From Vibrio salinus (GTDB lineage: Bacteria > Pseudomonadota > Gammaproteobacteria > Enterobacterales > Vibrionaceae), in NCBI RefSeq assembly GCF_021272385.1, contig NZ_JAJSDZ010000007.1, positions 310,001-374,000 on the forward strand: a stretch of DNA of 64,000 nt. The letters run 5' to 3'. The notes beneath the pieces were generated by a model that had not been told where the DNA came from, searched no databases, and was given only the letters and a program-made list of their open reading frames with translations. Below, in pieces: positions 1-8,369 of the stretch; positions within the stretch are counted from its first letter, which is position 1; the number at the start of each line of letters is the position of its first letter. A program made the translations under genes and the position numbers.

Positions 1-318
1 GCTTATCGTAAGCAGATGAGCACGTTGATTACCGATCTCAGGGACGACAACGGGCCAATGATTTTTGCGGGTGATTTTAATACCTGGAGCCGGAAACGTC
101 AGGAGATGATTGCCCTGATGATGATGGATCTCGGCTTAAGCGAAGTGACGTATGCGAATGACATGCGCCGGCATTTTCTGAACCGGTTACCACTAGATCA
201 CGTTTATTACCGGGGTTTGGATTTAAAAAAAGCGGAAGTGCTCACTACCACTGCATCTGATCATAACCCGATTCGGGTGACTTTCCATATCGACAATCAT
301 TTCAGGTCCCTTCACTGA
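1..318 (+). CDS. endonuclease/exonuclease/phosphatase family protein, C-terminal part
   Basis: Partial gene: the reading frame is open from the first base of the window, so the true start lies upstream. The visible 105 residues carry the hallmarks of the EEP (DNase I-like) fold: GDFNTW near residue 24, then DHVYYRGL and a terminal SDHNPI, which supply the metal-binding Asp/Asn and the catalytic His. EEP proteins hydrolyse phosphodiesters in nucleic acids, inositol phosphates or lipids; the substrate cannot be told from this fragment. It is followed by about 100 bases of non-coding sequence before uvrD on the same strand. YafD-like proteins are the likely relatives. Confidence 0.8.
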   Translation, partial: AYRKQMSTLITDLRDDNGPMIFAGDFNTWSRKRQEMIALMMMDLGLSEVTYANDMRRHFLNRLPLDHVYYRGLDLKKAEVLTTTASDHNPIRVTFHIDNHFRSLH

Positions 319-424
319 GCATTCCCTTATCAAAAAGAAATTCCTGAAAAACGAGCATCTCATGGCCGTTTATGGTTATAATTCCGTCTGATATGTATAA
401 ATAACCAGTAAGTGATACGTTATG

Positions 425-2596
425 ATGGATCCTTCTCTACTACTCGATGGCCTGAACGATAAACAACGTGAAGCGGTTGCTGCTCCACTACAGAATCTGC
501 TTGTATTAGCCGGAGCCGGGAGTGGTAAAACAAGGGTGTTGGTTCATCGTATTGCCTGGTTGATGGCGGTCGAAGATGCCTCGCCGTTTTCGGTTATGTC
601 GGTGACATTTACCAATAAAGCCGCAGCGGAAATGCGGGGACGGATTGAAGAGCTCATGATGGGCAGTGCATCCGGAATGTGGAACGGGACGTTTCATGGC
701 ATTTGTCATCGTATTCTTCGTGCACATTATCTTGATGCTAAACTTCCGGAAGATTTTCAGATTCTGGATTCAGATGATCAGCAGCGGTTAATCAAACGTC
801 TGATTAAGGCTCAGAATCTGGATGATAAGCAATGGCCTGCCCGTCAGGTTGCCTGGTGGATTAACGGCAAAAAAGACGAAGGATTACGGCCTCAGCATAT
901 TGATAGCTTTCAGGATCCGATTACCAGTATCTATATTCAGCTATACCGGGCGTATCAGGAGGCCTGCGACCGGGCCGGCTTGGTTGATTTTGCTGAAATA
1001 CTGTTGAGAGTTCAGGAACTGCTGAGAGAAAATAAATTTATCCGTGAGCATTATCAGGCCCGTTTTAAACACATTCTGGTTGATGAATTTCAGGATACCA
1101 ACAATATTCAGTATGCCTGGTTGCGTTTGATGTGTGGCCCGGATACCCACGTTATGATTGTTGGTGATGATGACCAGTCTATTTACGGCTGGCGCGGAGC
1201 AAAAGTTGAAAATATCGAAAAATTCACCCGGGAGTTTTCCGAGGTCAAAACCATTCGTCTGGAACAGAATTACCGTTCCACTAAAACCATTCTGAAAGCG
1301 TCGAATACCCTGATTGCCAATAACACGGAGCGTATGGGGAAAAGCTTATGGACAGACGGACAGGAAGGTGAACTAATCTCGGTGTACTCTGCCTATAACG
1401 AACTGGATGAAGCCCGCTTCGTTGTGAATAAAATCAAAGAGTGGCAGGACAAAGGCGGGGCATTGACAGAAACGGCATTGCTTTACCGGAATAATGCGCA
1501 ATCACGGGTATTGGAAGAAGCACTGCTTCAGTCCGGTTTACCGTATCGTATTTATGGCGGTATGCGTTTCTTCGAGCGACAGGAAATCAGAGATGCCCTT
1601 GGTTATCTGCGTTTGATTGCTAACCGTAATGATGATGCGGCCTTTGAACGAATCGTGAATACTCCTACCCGGGGGCTGGGAGAAAAGACGCTGGAAACGG
1701 TTCGGTTTGCCGCTCGTGACAGAGGGTGTACATTATGGCAGGCGTGCCAGTCATTACTGGATGAAAAAGTTCTGGTTGGCCGGGCCGGAGGCGCTCTGGG
1801 GCGGTTTATGGAACTGATTAATGCCTTGGAAGATGATACCGGTGAGATGACATTGAATGGACAAACGGACCATGTTATTAAAGCCTCTGGCCTATACGCA
1901 ATGTATGAGCAGGAAAAAGGGGAAAAATCCAAGGCCCGGATTGAGAACCTGGAAGAACTGGTGACAGCGACCCGGCAATTTGAAAAACCGGAAGAAGCAG
2001 AAGATATGTCCATGCTGACTGCCTTTCTGACACATGCGGCTTTAGAGTCCGGGGAAGGGCAGGCTGATGAATTTGACGATGCTGTCCAGTTGATGACTCT
2101 TCATAGTGCTAAAGGCCTTGAATTCCCGATGGTATTTATGGTTGGAGTCGAAGAAGGCATGTTCCCAAGTCAGATGTCAGTAGAAGAAGCCGGCCGGTTG
2201 GAGGAAGAGCGGCGTCTTTGCTATGTCGGTATGACACGGGCAATGCAGAAGCTCTATATTACTTATGCTGAGATGCGGCGATTATACGGACAGGATAAGT
2301 ATCATAAGCCATCTCGGTTTATTAAAGAATTACCCGAATCCTGTCTGGATGAAGTGCGCATGAAAGCGAAAGTCAGCCGGCCTTCGAATAGCGGCCGTTT
2401 CAGTCAGAAAGTGGTAAAGGAAAGCTTTAATGAAACCGGATTTAGTCTGGGCTCCCGGGTAAAACATCCTAAATTTGGTGAAGGAACCATTATTAATTTT
2501 GAAGGCACCGGTCCGCAAAGCCGGGTTCAGGTGGCGTTCAATGGTGAGGGTATTAAGTGGCTGGTGACGGCTTATGCCAAACTGGAAAAAATGTAA
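425..2596 (+). CDS. uvrD: DNA helicase II UvrD
   Basis: 3'-5' superfamily 1 DNA helicase that removes UvrC and the excised oligonucleotide in nucleotide excision repair and acts with MutL in mismatch repair. The 723 residues are full length for UvrD and align throughout with the E. coli protein: LNDKQREAV Q-motif, Walker A AGAGSGKTR near residue 30, motif II DEFQDT near 220, GDDDQSIYGWRG, QNYRS, TLHSAKGLEF and VGMTRAM. The C-terminal Tudor-like segment (HPKFGEGTI to the end) is present. Two ATGs stand in tandem at 422 and 425. The second is chosen because it reproduces the MD-x-S-x-LLD start of E. coli UvrD; no strong ribosome site decides between them. Its stop codon abuts the 3' end of the antisense CsrB-like RNA gene. 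Confidence 0.97.
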   Translation: MDPSLLLDGLNDKQREAVAAPLQNLLVLAGAGSGKTRVLVHRIAWLMAVEDASPFSVMSVTFTNKAAAEMRGRIEELMMGSASGMWNGTFHGICHRILRAHYLDAKLPEDFQILDSDDQQRLIKRLIKAQNLDDKQWPARQVAWWINGKKDEGLRPQHIDSFQDPITSIYIQLYRAYQEACDRAGLVDFAEILLRVQELLRENKFIREHYQARFKHILVDEFQDTNNIQYAWLRLMCGPDTHVMIVGDDDQSIYGWRGAKVENIEKFTREFSEVKTIRLEQNYRSTKTILKASNTLIANNTERMGKSLWTDGQEGELISVYSAYNELDEARFVVNKIKEWQDKGGALTETALLYRNNAQSRVLEEALLQSGLPYRIYGGMRFFERQEIRDALGYLRLIANRNDDAAFERIVNTPTRGLGEKTLETVRFAARDRGCTLWQACQSLLDEKVLVGRAGGALGRFMELINALEDDTGEMTLNGQTDHVIKASGLYAMYEQEKGEKSKARIENLEELVTATRQFEKPEEAEDMSMLTAFLTHAALESGEGQADEFDDAVQLMTLHSAKGLEFPMVFMVGVEEGMFPSQMSVEEAGRLEEERRLCYVGMTRAMQKLYITYAEMRRLYGQDKYHKPSRFIKELPESCLDEVRMKAKVSRPSNSGRFSQKVVKESFNETGFSLGSRVKHPKFGEGTIINFEGTGPQSRVQVAFNGEGIKWLVTAYAKLEKM

Positions 2597-2631
2597 AAAG
2601 AAAAACCCCGAGAGCATCGCTCATCGGGGTT
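2595..2631 (-). terminator. rho-independent terminator of csrB
   Basis: The arms AACCCCGA (2604-2611) and TCGGGGTT (2624-2631), with an inner GAGC/GCTC stem, form a GC-rich hairpin. On the minus strand it is followed by T5-C-T5, so it terminates the csrB transcript rather than uvrD. The plus strand has no T-run after it. Confidence 0.9.
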
Positions 2632-2930
2632 ATAGTCTCACTCGCAGCAATCCGGCTACTAAGAGGTGCTCCCTGCATCTAATCCTTGATAGTCTGCTGA
2701 AAATCCCTCAGCTCAATCCTTACATCGCCTTCCTAGCGGTGTCCTAAACCTTATCCCGGTCAGTTAACAGTCCTCGTTAACTCTCATCACTAATCCTTAG
2801 TGGTGTCCTTACATCATCCTGATGTTAAATCCTGCCCTGTCCAGAGGGGTGTCCATTTCCGTCCTTAGTCATCACCATCCTGGTAATGATAAGCATCCCT
2901 TCCATGTCCATTTTCAGCGTCCTGCCGATG
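2597..2930 (-). ncRNA. csrB: CsrB-family regulatory RNA (sponges CsrA)
   Basis: Read on the minus strand, this gene-free stretch is a chain of short hairpins whose loops or linkers carry GGA, about 20 in all, many as AGGAY or CAGGATG. Examples are ACATC-AGGAT-GATGT, CACTA-AGGAT-TAGTG and GTTAAC-GAGGACT-GTTAAC. This is the architecture of CsrB/CsrC RNAs, which titrate the translational regulator CsrA. The 3' part (GCAGGGAGCA, GTAGCCGGATTGCTGCGA) closely resembles the conserved 3' block of E. coli CsrB. It ends in a strong rho-independent terminator next to the uvrD stop. A sigma-70 promoter and a GacA-type box lie upstream. The 5' end is inferred from the -10 element and may be off by several bases. 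Confidence 0.9.
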
Positions 2931-2935
2931 GATTA

Positions 2936-2963
2936 ATATTATCGAATCTGACTTTTTACGCAA
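2936..2963 (-). promoter_or_regulatory. putative sigma-70 promoter of csrB
   Basis: On the minus strand TTGCGT (2958-2963) and TAATAT (2936-2941) are separated by 16 bases. Transcription would start near 2929-2930, just before the first GGA hairpin of the RNA. Confidence 0.6.
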
Positions 2964-3255
2964 TCAAAAGAAAACGATTACAATAAACCGGAAAGTTAAA
3001 GATTTTATGGTTTTTATTACAAATCAGCACCTTAATGGCATTCTGTTCGGTTTGTCCGGGAAAAATATAGTCATATCCTTACTTCTTTGTAAGAGATCTC
3101 TTACAAAGTGATCAGATAAAGGAAGTGTATTTGCTATGATTTAACATTATTTGAGTGGCTTGAGATGATATAACTATGGCAATTTTATGAATATAAATTC
3201 GATAAAATTGCCAATAGGTTAATCTAAATGAATAAAAAATAATCTGAATAATGAA
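2942..3255. other. non-coding stretch upstream of csrB and downstream of rarD
   Basis: About 310 AT-rich bases without a credible gene. It holds the csrB promoter and GacA-type box, and an AT-rich inverted repeat with perfect 12-base arms (TGGCAATTTTAT at 3177-3188, complement at 3202-3213, 13-base loop). The repeat lacks a T-run on either side, so it is not called a terminator. Confidence 0.7.
3085..3108. promoter_or_regulatory. GacA/VarA/UvrY-type upstream activating box
   Basis: A perfect 24-bp palindrome contains TGTAAG-N6-CTTACA, the symmetrical box bound by GacA-family response regulators upstream of csr/rsm RNA genes. Its centre is about 165 bases upstream of the inferred csrB start, the distance usual for this class. 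The response regulator (VarA in Vibrio) is not encoded in the window. Confidence 0.85.
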
Positions 3256-4191
3256 TCAGGCCGTGGTATCCGGCCTGTTTTTAAGAGCATTGATGAGTGT
3301 TTTTGAACGCCGGTTTTTAAGTCCGTCCAGACTGAAAATGATCAAAGCTCCCCAGATGAATGTAAATGTGATGGCCTTGTCTGTACTGAATGTTTCGCCA
3401 TAAACGATAACGGCCAGAAGAAACATTATGCTGGGGCCGATATACTGGAAAAACCCCAGTGTTGATAAACGTAATCTTTTTGCCGCTCCGGCAAAACACA
3501 GTAAAGGAATGGTGGTAACAATCCCGGCACTGAAAAGCAGAAAATCAAGCCATAAACTGTTATTGGCCAGGTTGCTGGTGGGGGAATTGGCAAATCCTGT
3601 CAGGTAAATGGCCGCCACCGGAAACAGAACCAGAGTTTCGATAAACAGGCCTGTCACGGCGTCAACGGCAATTTTTTTTCTCAGTAATCCGTAAAAACCG
3701 AAGCTTAAGGCCAGTGCAATGGCAACAAAGGGAATAGAGCCAAAGACAAACAGTTGAACAGCGACACCAGCCATTGCTAAGGTTACGGCTAGCCATTGCA
3801 TTTTTCTCAAACGTTCCTGAAGAAAAACCAATCCCAGAATGACATTAATGATTGGATTAATAAAATAGCCTAAACTGGCATCCAACATATGATTATTACT
3901 GATTGCCCAGATAAAAATCAGCCAGTTGGATCCAACTAACAATGAGGTAATACACAATAATGCGATGGTTTTACCTGAGCGAAATAGCTGCCTTATTAAG
4001 CCCCATTGACGGCTGATATGAATGAGCAGGGACAACAATACAAATGACCATACAACACGGTGAGACAGAATTTCAAATGGAGAAACCAGTGTTAGCTGTT
4101 TAAAATAGATGGGAGCAATTCCCCACAATAAATAGGCGGCAAGAGCAAATATCACGCCTTTTTGTGCCTGCTGCTGTTCTTCCTGAATCAT
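3256..4191 (-). CDS. rarD: EamA-family transporter RarD
   Basis: Inner-membrane protein of the drug/metabolite transporter superfamily, 311 residues with about ten hydrophobic segments in two EamA repeats. The sequence follows E. coli RarD closely: WGIAPIYFK near the N-terminus, HRVVWSF, SLGYFINP, MQWLAV, RKKIAVDA, STLGFFQYIGPSIMFLLAV. The substrate of RarD is not established; family members export amino acids or other small metabolites. The gene is divergent from recQ with about 185 bases between them. The C-terminal charged tail is longer than needed for the last membrane segment. A short perfect hairpin (CAGGCCG/CGGCCTG) lies in the last codons. Confidence 0.93.
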   Translation of the reverse strand: MIQEEQQQAQKGVIFALAAYLLWGIAPIYFKQLTLVSPFEILSHRVVWSFVLLSLLIHISRQWGLIRQLFRSGKTIALLCITSLLVGSNWLIFIWAISNNHMLDASLGYFINPIINVILGLVFLQERLRKMQWLAVTLAMAGVAVQLFVFGSIPFVAIALALSFGFYGLLRKKIAVDAVTGLFIETLVLFPVAAIYLTGFANSPTSNLANNSLWLDFLLFSAGIVTTIPLLCFAGAAKRLRLSTLGFFQYIGPSIMFLLAVIVYGETFSTDKAITFTFIWGALIIFSLDGLKNRRSKTLINALKNRPDTTA

Positions 4192-4339
4192 TACTTTCCT
4201 TAATACATCAAAAAAATGGGATCACATTGGCAGTATAACGTGAGTTATTGACATAATGCTCGTATTAATCCGTGTTAATTCATGCGTTGATTTTCGGTTT
4301 CAATCCATGGATCGACCGATTACAATACTCACCCTGATA

Positions 4340-4345
4340 TATAAT
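4340..4345 (+). promoter_or_regulatory. putative recQ promoter -10
   Basis: A perfect TATAAT lies 33 bases before the recQ ATG. The matching -35 region around 4317-4322 is poor, so this is a tentative promoter. Confidence 0.4.
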
Positions 4346-4377
4346 GCTTATTCACCCGTTTTGATGAAAAATCGTTT

Positions 4378-6216
4378 ATGACCACCACTTCGACAGCAGA
4401 ACAGATAATTGAAATAAATTCAGATTCAGAGAGCATTCTGCGTTCTGTTTTTGGTTATCAGACATTCCGGGTAGGCCAGAAAGAAGTGATTGATGCGGTG
4501 CTTGCCGGTCGTGACTGTGTGGTGATTATGCCAACCGGTGGTGGTAAGTCGCTTTGTTATCAGGTCCCAGCGTTGGTTTGTTCTGGCCTGACATTGGTTA
4601 TTTCACCGCTTATTTCGTTGATGAAAGATCAGGTGGACCAGTTAAAAGCAAACGGTGTGGCAGCTGAGTGTATCCATTCATCTATGGTACGGGATGACCT
4701 GATGGATGTGTACCAACGGGTTAATTCCGGTCGGTTAAAACTGCTTTATGTGTCACCGGAACGGGTGTTGATGGACAATTTTATGGACCATCTGACCAAT
4801 CTACAGCTGTCAATGATCGCGGTCGATGAAGCGCATTGTATTTCTCAGTGGGGGCATGATTTTCGTCCTGAATACGCGGCTTTGGGACAGTTAAAACAAC
4901 GATTTGATCACGTTCCTGTGATGGCCCTGACGGCAACCGCCGATGAAGCGACACGGGTTGATATCCGGCAACGGCTGCATCTCAGCGATCCTCATGTCTA
5001 TATGGGAAGTTTTGATCGGCCAAATATTCGCTATACCTTAATTGAAAAGCATAAGCCGGTTTCTCAGGTAATCCGGTTTGTTTCGACTCAAAAGGGGCAT
5101 TGCGGCATTATTTACTGCGGAAGCCGGAAAAAAGTCGAAATGCTGACAGAGAAATTATGTAATAACCACATTCGGGCTGCCGGTTACCATGCCGGAATGG
5201 ATGCGGATGAACGGGCTTGGGTACAGGATGCATTCCAGAAAGATGATATCCAGATTGTGGTGGCAACCGTGGCTTTCGGGATGGGAATTAACAAACCCAA
5301 TGTCCGATTTGTTGTCCATTTCGATATCCCGCGTAATATCGAATCGTATTATCAGGAGACGGGCCGGGCCGGTCGGGATGGTTTGCCGGCAGAAGCGATG
5401 ATGCTTTACGACCCGGCGGATATTGGCTGGTTGCGGCGATTACTGGATGAAAAGGAAGAGGGCCCGCAGAAGCAGGTTGAAAGTCATAAACTGAATGCAA
5501 TGAGTGCCTTTGCGGAAGCGCAAACATGCCGTCGTCAGGTGTTACTGAATTATTTTGGTGAATACCGGAAAGAACCCTGTGGTAATTGCGATATCTGTTT
5601 GGACCCCCCTAAACGGTTTGATGCAACAGAACAGGCTCAGAAAGCCTTATCCTGCGTTTACCGGGTTAATCAGAATTTTGGTATTGGCTATGTCGTGGAA
5701 GTGTTACGAGGCATGCAAAATATCCGGATCCGGGAAAATGGGCATGATAAGCTTTCAACGTACGGTATTGGTAAAGACTACAGTCATGATTACTGGGTCA
5801 GTATTTTTCGCCAGTTAATCCATAAAGGATTATTACAGCAAAATATTACCCGTAATTCGACATTGCAACTGACAGAAGAAGCCCGGCCATTATTACGGGG
5901 AGAGATAGAACTTGAACTTGCGGTTCCCCGTCTTGATACGGCCGCCCGGACAGCCAAATCCGATAAGCTGTCAGGTAAACATTACGATAAAAAGCTGTTT
6001 GCGAAATTACGTAAGCTGAGAAAATCGATTGCAGATGATGAAAATATCCCGCCGTATGTGGTTTTTAATGATGCCACTTTGATTGATATGGCCGAAATTC
6101 TACCCACGTCATATGGCGAGATGTTAGCGGTTAACGGTGTCGGGCAACGCAAGCTGGATAAGTATGCGGATTCATTTCTGGATTTAATTCAGGAGCATCT
6201 CACGTATCATGGCTGA
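4378..6216 (+). CDS. recQ: ATP-dependent DNA helicase RecQ
   Basis: 3'-5' helicase of recombination repair (RecF pathway, stalled-fork processing). The 612 residues are the usual length for bacterial RecQ. In order: FGYQTFRVGQ (motif 0), Walker A MPTGGGKS near residue 50, the DEAH box with DEAHCISQWGHDFRP near 150, ALTATAD, GIIYCGSR, HAGMDADER, VATVAFGMGINKPNVRFV, and YYQETGRAGRDG with the arginine finger. Then comes the RQC zinc site (C-R-R-Q, then CGNCDIC near 405), a winged helix, and a C-terminal HRDC domain from about 540. The small gene that follows overlaps it by eight bases, so the two are translationally coupled. Confidence 0.97.
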   Translation: MTTTSTAEQIIEINSDSESILRSVFGYQTFRVGQKEVIDAVLAGRDCVVIMPTGGGKSLCYQVPALVCSGLTLVISPLISLMKDQVDQLKANGVAAECIHSSMVRDDLMDVYQRVNSGRLKLLYVSPERVLMDNFMDHLTNLQLSMIAVDEAHCISQWGHDFRPEYAALGQLKQRFDHVPVMALTATADEATRVDIRQRLHLSDPHVYMGSFDRPNIRYTLIEKHKPVSQVIRFVSTQKGHCGIIYCGSRKKVEMLTEKLCNNHIRAAGYHAGMDADERAWVQDAFQKDDIQIVVATVAFGMGINKPNVRFVVHFDIPRNIESYYQETGRAGRDGLPAEAMMLYDPADIGWLRRLLDEKEEGPQKQVESHKLNAMSAFAEAQTCRRQVLLNYFGEYRKEPCGNCDICLDPPKRFDATEQAQKALSCVYRVNQNFGIGYVVEVLRGMQNIRIRENGHDKLSTYGIGKDYSHDYWVSIFRQLIHKGLLQQNITRNSTLQLTEEARPLLRGEIELELAVPRLDTAARTAKSDKLSGKHYDKKLFAKLRKLRKSIADDENIPPYVVFNDATLIDMAEILPTSYGEMLAVNGVGQRKLDKYADSFLDLIQEHLTYHG

Positions 6217-6532
6217 TGTATTGGTTCAGGACTATCTCAGAGACGATGGCAAGATAATACTGATTTATCCGGGTTTCGATTTTGATCAATTTATCGTTAT
6301 TGCAGAGAAACTGGTTAATGTGTTATCAGCTCAGGTTATTGAAAAACAGTGTGATGCGGATTTGTTATCCTGGTTAATTCGTTATAACGGTCATTCTTTT
6401 TTACTTCGTGCTGAACACTATACCGGCTCACTCTGGATTGAATCATTATCCGTCAGACATTCTGTGAGTGTTATGGATGAAATGGTTCGACAAATCGATT
6501 ACGGTTCATTTCTGAACATTTCAGCAGAATAA
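6209..6532 (+). CDS. DUF3630-like small protein
   Basis: A 107-residue acidic protein without signal peptide or membrane segment, starting inside the last codons of recQ (8-base overlap). An AGGAG lies 12 bases upstream of the ATG. I associate it with the DUF3630 family, seen in Vibrio and relatives directly after recQ; that assignment is from memory of context and length. The predicted mix of strands and helices (IILIYPGFDF, LLSWLIRYNGHSFLLRAEHY) suggests a compact alpha/beta domain. No catalytic motif is recognised and the function is unknown. The coupling to recQ suggests co-expression. Confidence 0.75.
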   Translation: MADVLVQDYLRDDGKIILIYPGFDFDQFIVIAEKLVNVLSAQVIEKQCDADLLSWLIRYNGHSFLLRAEHYTGSLWIESLSVRHSVSVMDEMVRQIDYGSFLNISAE

Positions 6533-6555
6533 CACGCCATTTATTTTCCCCGATT

Positions 6556-6582
6556 ATCCGAAATTTCCCCGTTCGGATTTTC
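6556..6582 (+). terminator. putative terminator after the recQ pair
   Basis: ATCCGAA (6556-6562) and TTCGGAT (6572-6578) form a 7-bp stem followed by TTTTC, 24 bases after the stop of the small gene. Confidence 0.5.
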
Positions 6583-6707
6583 AATTTCCGGTTATCAACG
6601 TATTAACTGTGATCTCTCCTGATTCTTCACTCAACATAACACGTTAGTATGTGCCTAAATTTTAATCTTATATTTTAACGCCAAACTTAGGTTTGAAAGG
6701 AGTCGAT

Positions 6708-7157
6708 ATGGCCGTTTATACCGTTGAACGTGATTACCACCTTGATGGCAGGATGAGTAAAACAATTCTTGACGATCATCTCCGGGCTGTGGTTGCTGAA
6801 AGTGGTATTCGCGAAGGATATATCATGATTTTTGTTGCCGGTTGTGTGTCGGGACTGGCCATTACCGAGGCAGAGCCGGGAATCATGGAACACGATATGG
6901 ATTACATGTTTGAAAAAGCAATAGGCGTTCCCTATGGCGATAACTTTGCCGATGGAACCCCGTATCGTCACCATGAAACATGGAATGATGACAATGGCGC
7001 AAGTCATCTCAGAGCACTTTTGCTTCATCATTCATTCTCTGTTCCGGTTGTGGATGGCCGGGTAATGCTGGGGCCATGGCAAAATGTTTTGCTGATTGAA
7101 TGTGATACCGGACCAAGAACCCGGACTATCTGGTATCAGGTTCAGGGAGAGCGTTAA
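6708..7157 (+). CDS. YjbQ-family (UPF0047) protein
   Basis: A 149-residue protein of the YjbQ/UPF0047 family. Some members have weak thiamine-phosphate synthase activity and others phosphatase-like activity; the true role is unsettled. The conserved core is visible: GYIMIFVAG then ITEAEPG (the strand before the metal site), YRHHETW with a His pair, NGASHLRALLLHHSFSVPV, DGRVMLGPWQNVLLIECD and GPRTRTIW. The frame could open at a TTG at 6693, but AAAGGAG at 6697-6702 sits six bases before the ATG at 6708, which fixes the start. The canonical family has H-T-T-A where this protein has A-G-C-V-S, so the active site may differ somewhat. Confidence 0.85.
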   Translation: MAVYTVERDYHLDGRMSKTILDDHLRAVVAESGIREGYIMIFVAGCVSGLAITEAEPGIMEHDMDYMFEKAIGVPYGDNFADGTPYRHHETWNDDNGASHLRALLLHHSFSVPVVDGRVMLGPWQNVLLIECDTGPRTRTIWYQVQGER

Positions 7158-7182
7158 TTGTGCAGTTCCGTTACCGAAGCAA

Positions 7183-7217
7183 GGCTTTGGTCCCACTGAT
7201 TTATGAAGACCAGAGCC
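7183..7217. repeat. hairpin between convergent genes
   Basis: GGCTTTGGTC (7183-7192) pairs with GACCAGAGCC (7208-7217) with one G-T wobble. It lies between the ends of the YjbQ-family gene and the ABC permease. Neither strand has a real T-run, so it is listed as a hairpin that may help termination. Confidence 0.45.
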
Positions 7218-7238
7218 ACTAAAAACCGGTGATTCTTT

Positions 7239-8369
7239 TTATTCCAGACGTTTATGAAAACGTAATGAAGCAACACAAATTCCCAATACGGTGAAACCGG
7301 CCAGCCAGAGAACATCATTTTTCAACATCATCAGAGATGCGCTTTTAAGTACGATTGCCCGTATCATCCGCATAAAGTGGGTTGCTGGTAGGGCCTCTGC
7401 TATCCATTGAGCCGCCTCTGGCATGGCATCATAAGGAAACATGAATCCGGAAAGAAGAATGGAAGGCAACAGTATAAAGACGGTTAACTGCATGGCCTGT
7501 AATTGTGTTTTGGCGATGGTGCTGATCACCAGTCCCAATGTCAGACTGGCGAAAATAAACAGTAACGCGGCGGTGAATAATGTGATTAGCCCTCCCCGGA
7601 CCGGGACGCCGAACAGAAAGTGACCAACGACCAGAATAATGGTGACCTGAATCAGACCGACCAGAACGAAAGGAATGATTTTCCCAATCATCAATTCCAT
7701 GGGTTTGATTGGGGTGGTGATCAGAAACTCCATATTGCCATGTTCTCGTTCCCGGACAATGGCAGCAGAGGTGAACATCACCATGGTCATGGTCAGAATA
7801 ATGGCGAGTAATCCGGGCACTATATTGATGACAGTCCGTTGCTCCGGATTGAAATACTGAACGACTTCAAAGCTTGGTACGGATTGCTGAACGGCCCGGC
7901 CGGCCAGCTCATTAAGAGGCATGGAACGTAAACTTCTGACGGTGGAGGCGATTAACGTGTCTGAGCCATCGACTATCCACTGGGCAACCGGACGGGTGAA
8001 AGGCGTTTTCTCCTGTTTGGAATTAAACGCCGGATGGCGGACTAAGCGTTGATAGAAATCGTCTGGTATGAATAAAATGGCTTTTATTTCACCAGATGTC
8101 AGAGCAGCCTCAGCCTTAGACACAGATGGATAGGTATGTCTGATGTCCACGGCTTGTGATGCATCAACTGACTCAATCAGAGTCCGGCTCATCTGGCTGG
8201 AAGATAAGTCTACGACTCCGGCTGGTACATGTCTGACATCGGTATTAATGGCATAGCCGAACAGTAATAGTTGCACCAGTGGGATCATCACGATCATAGC
8301 AAATGTCATTCTGTCCCGGGCGAGCTGACGAAATTCTTTTGTCAGCATTGCTGTAATTCTAGCCCACAT
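7239..8369 (-). CDS. ABC-2 family transporter permease
   Basis: Inner-membrane permease, 376 residues, last gene of the HlyD-ATPase-permease exporter operon. One N-terminal membrane helix (FAMIVMIPLVQLLLFGYAI) is followed by a periplasmic domain of about 130 residues. Five or so helices fill the C-terminal half, the layout of ABC2_membrane_3 proteins such as E. coli YhhJ and YbhS/YbhR. The EREHGNMEFLITTPIKPMEL coupling segment is typical. An upstream ATG at 8399 exists, but GGAGG lies five bases before the ATG at 8369, so the shorter form is chosen. It overlaps the ATPase gene by 11 bases. Only one permease gene is present, unlike ybhFSR, so it probably works as a homodimer. Confidence 0.9.
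   Translation of the reverse strand: MWARITAMLTKEFRQLARDRMTFAMIVMIPLVQLLLFGYAINTDVRHVPAGVVDLSSSQMSRTLIESVDASQAVDIRHTYPSVSKAEAALTSGEIKAILFIPDDFYQRLVRHPAFNSKQEKTPFTRPVAQWIVDGSDTLIASTVRSLRSMPLNELAGRAVQQSVPSFEVVQYFNPEQRTVINIVPGLLAIILTMTMVMFTSAAIVREREHGNMEFLITTPIKPMELMIGKIIPFVLVGLIQVTIILVVGHFLFGVPVRGGLITLFTAALLFIFASLTLGLVISTIAKTQLQAMQLTVFILLPSILLSGFMFPYDAMPEAAQWIAEALPATHFMRMIRAIVLKSASLMMLKNDVLWLAGFTVLGICVASLRFHKRLE

Noticed and set aside
1603..2013. 136-codon minus-strand frame inside uvrD
   Set aside because: Low-complexity Ser/Arg-rich shadow of uvrD codons; no start signal.
3257..3285. CAGGCCG/CGGCCTG hairpin with plus-strand T-run as a terminator
   Set aside because: No plus-strand gene lies upstream to be terminated; it is inside the last codons of rarD, where it could arise by chance.
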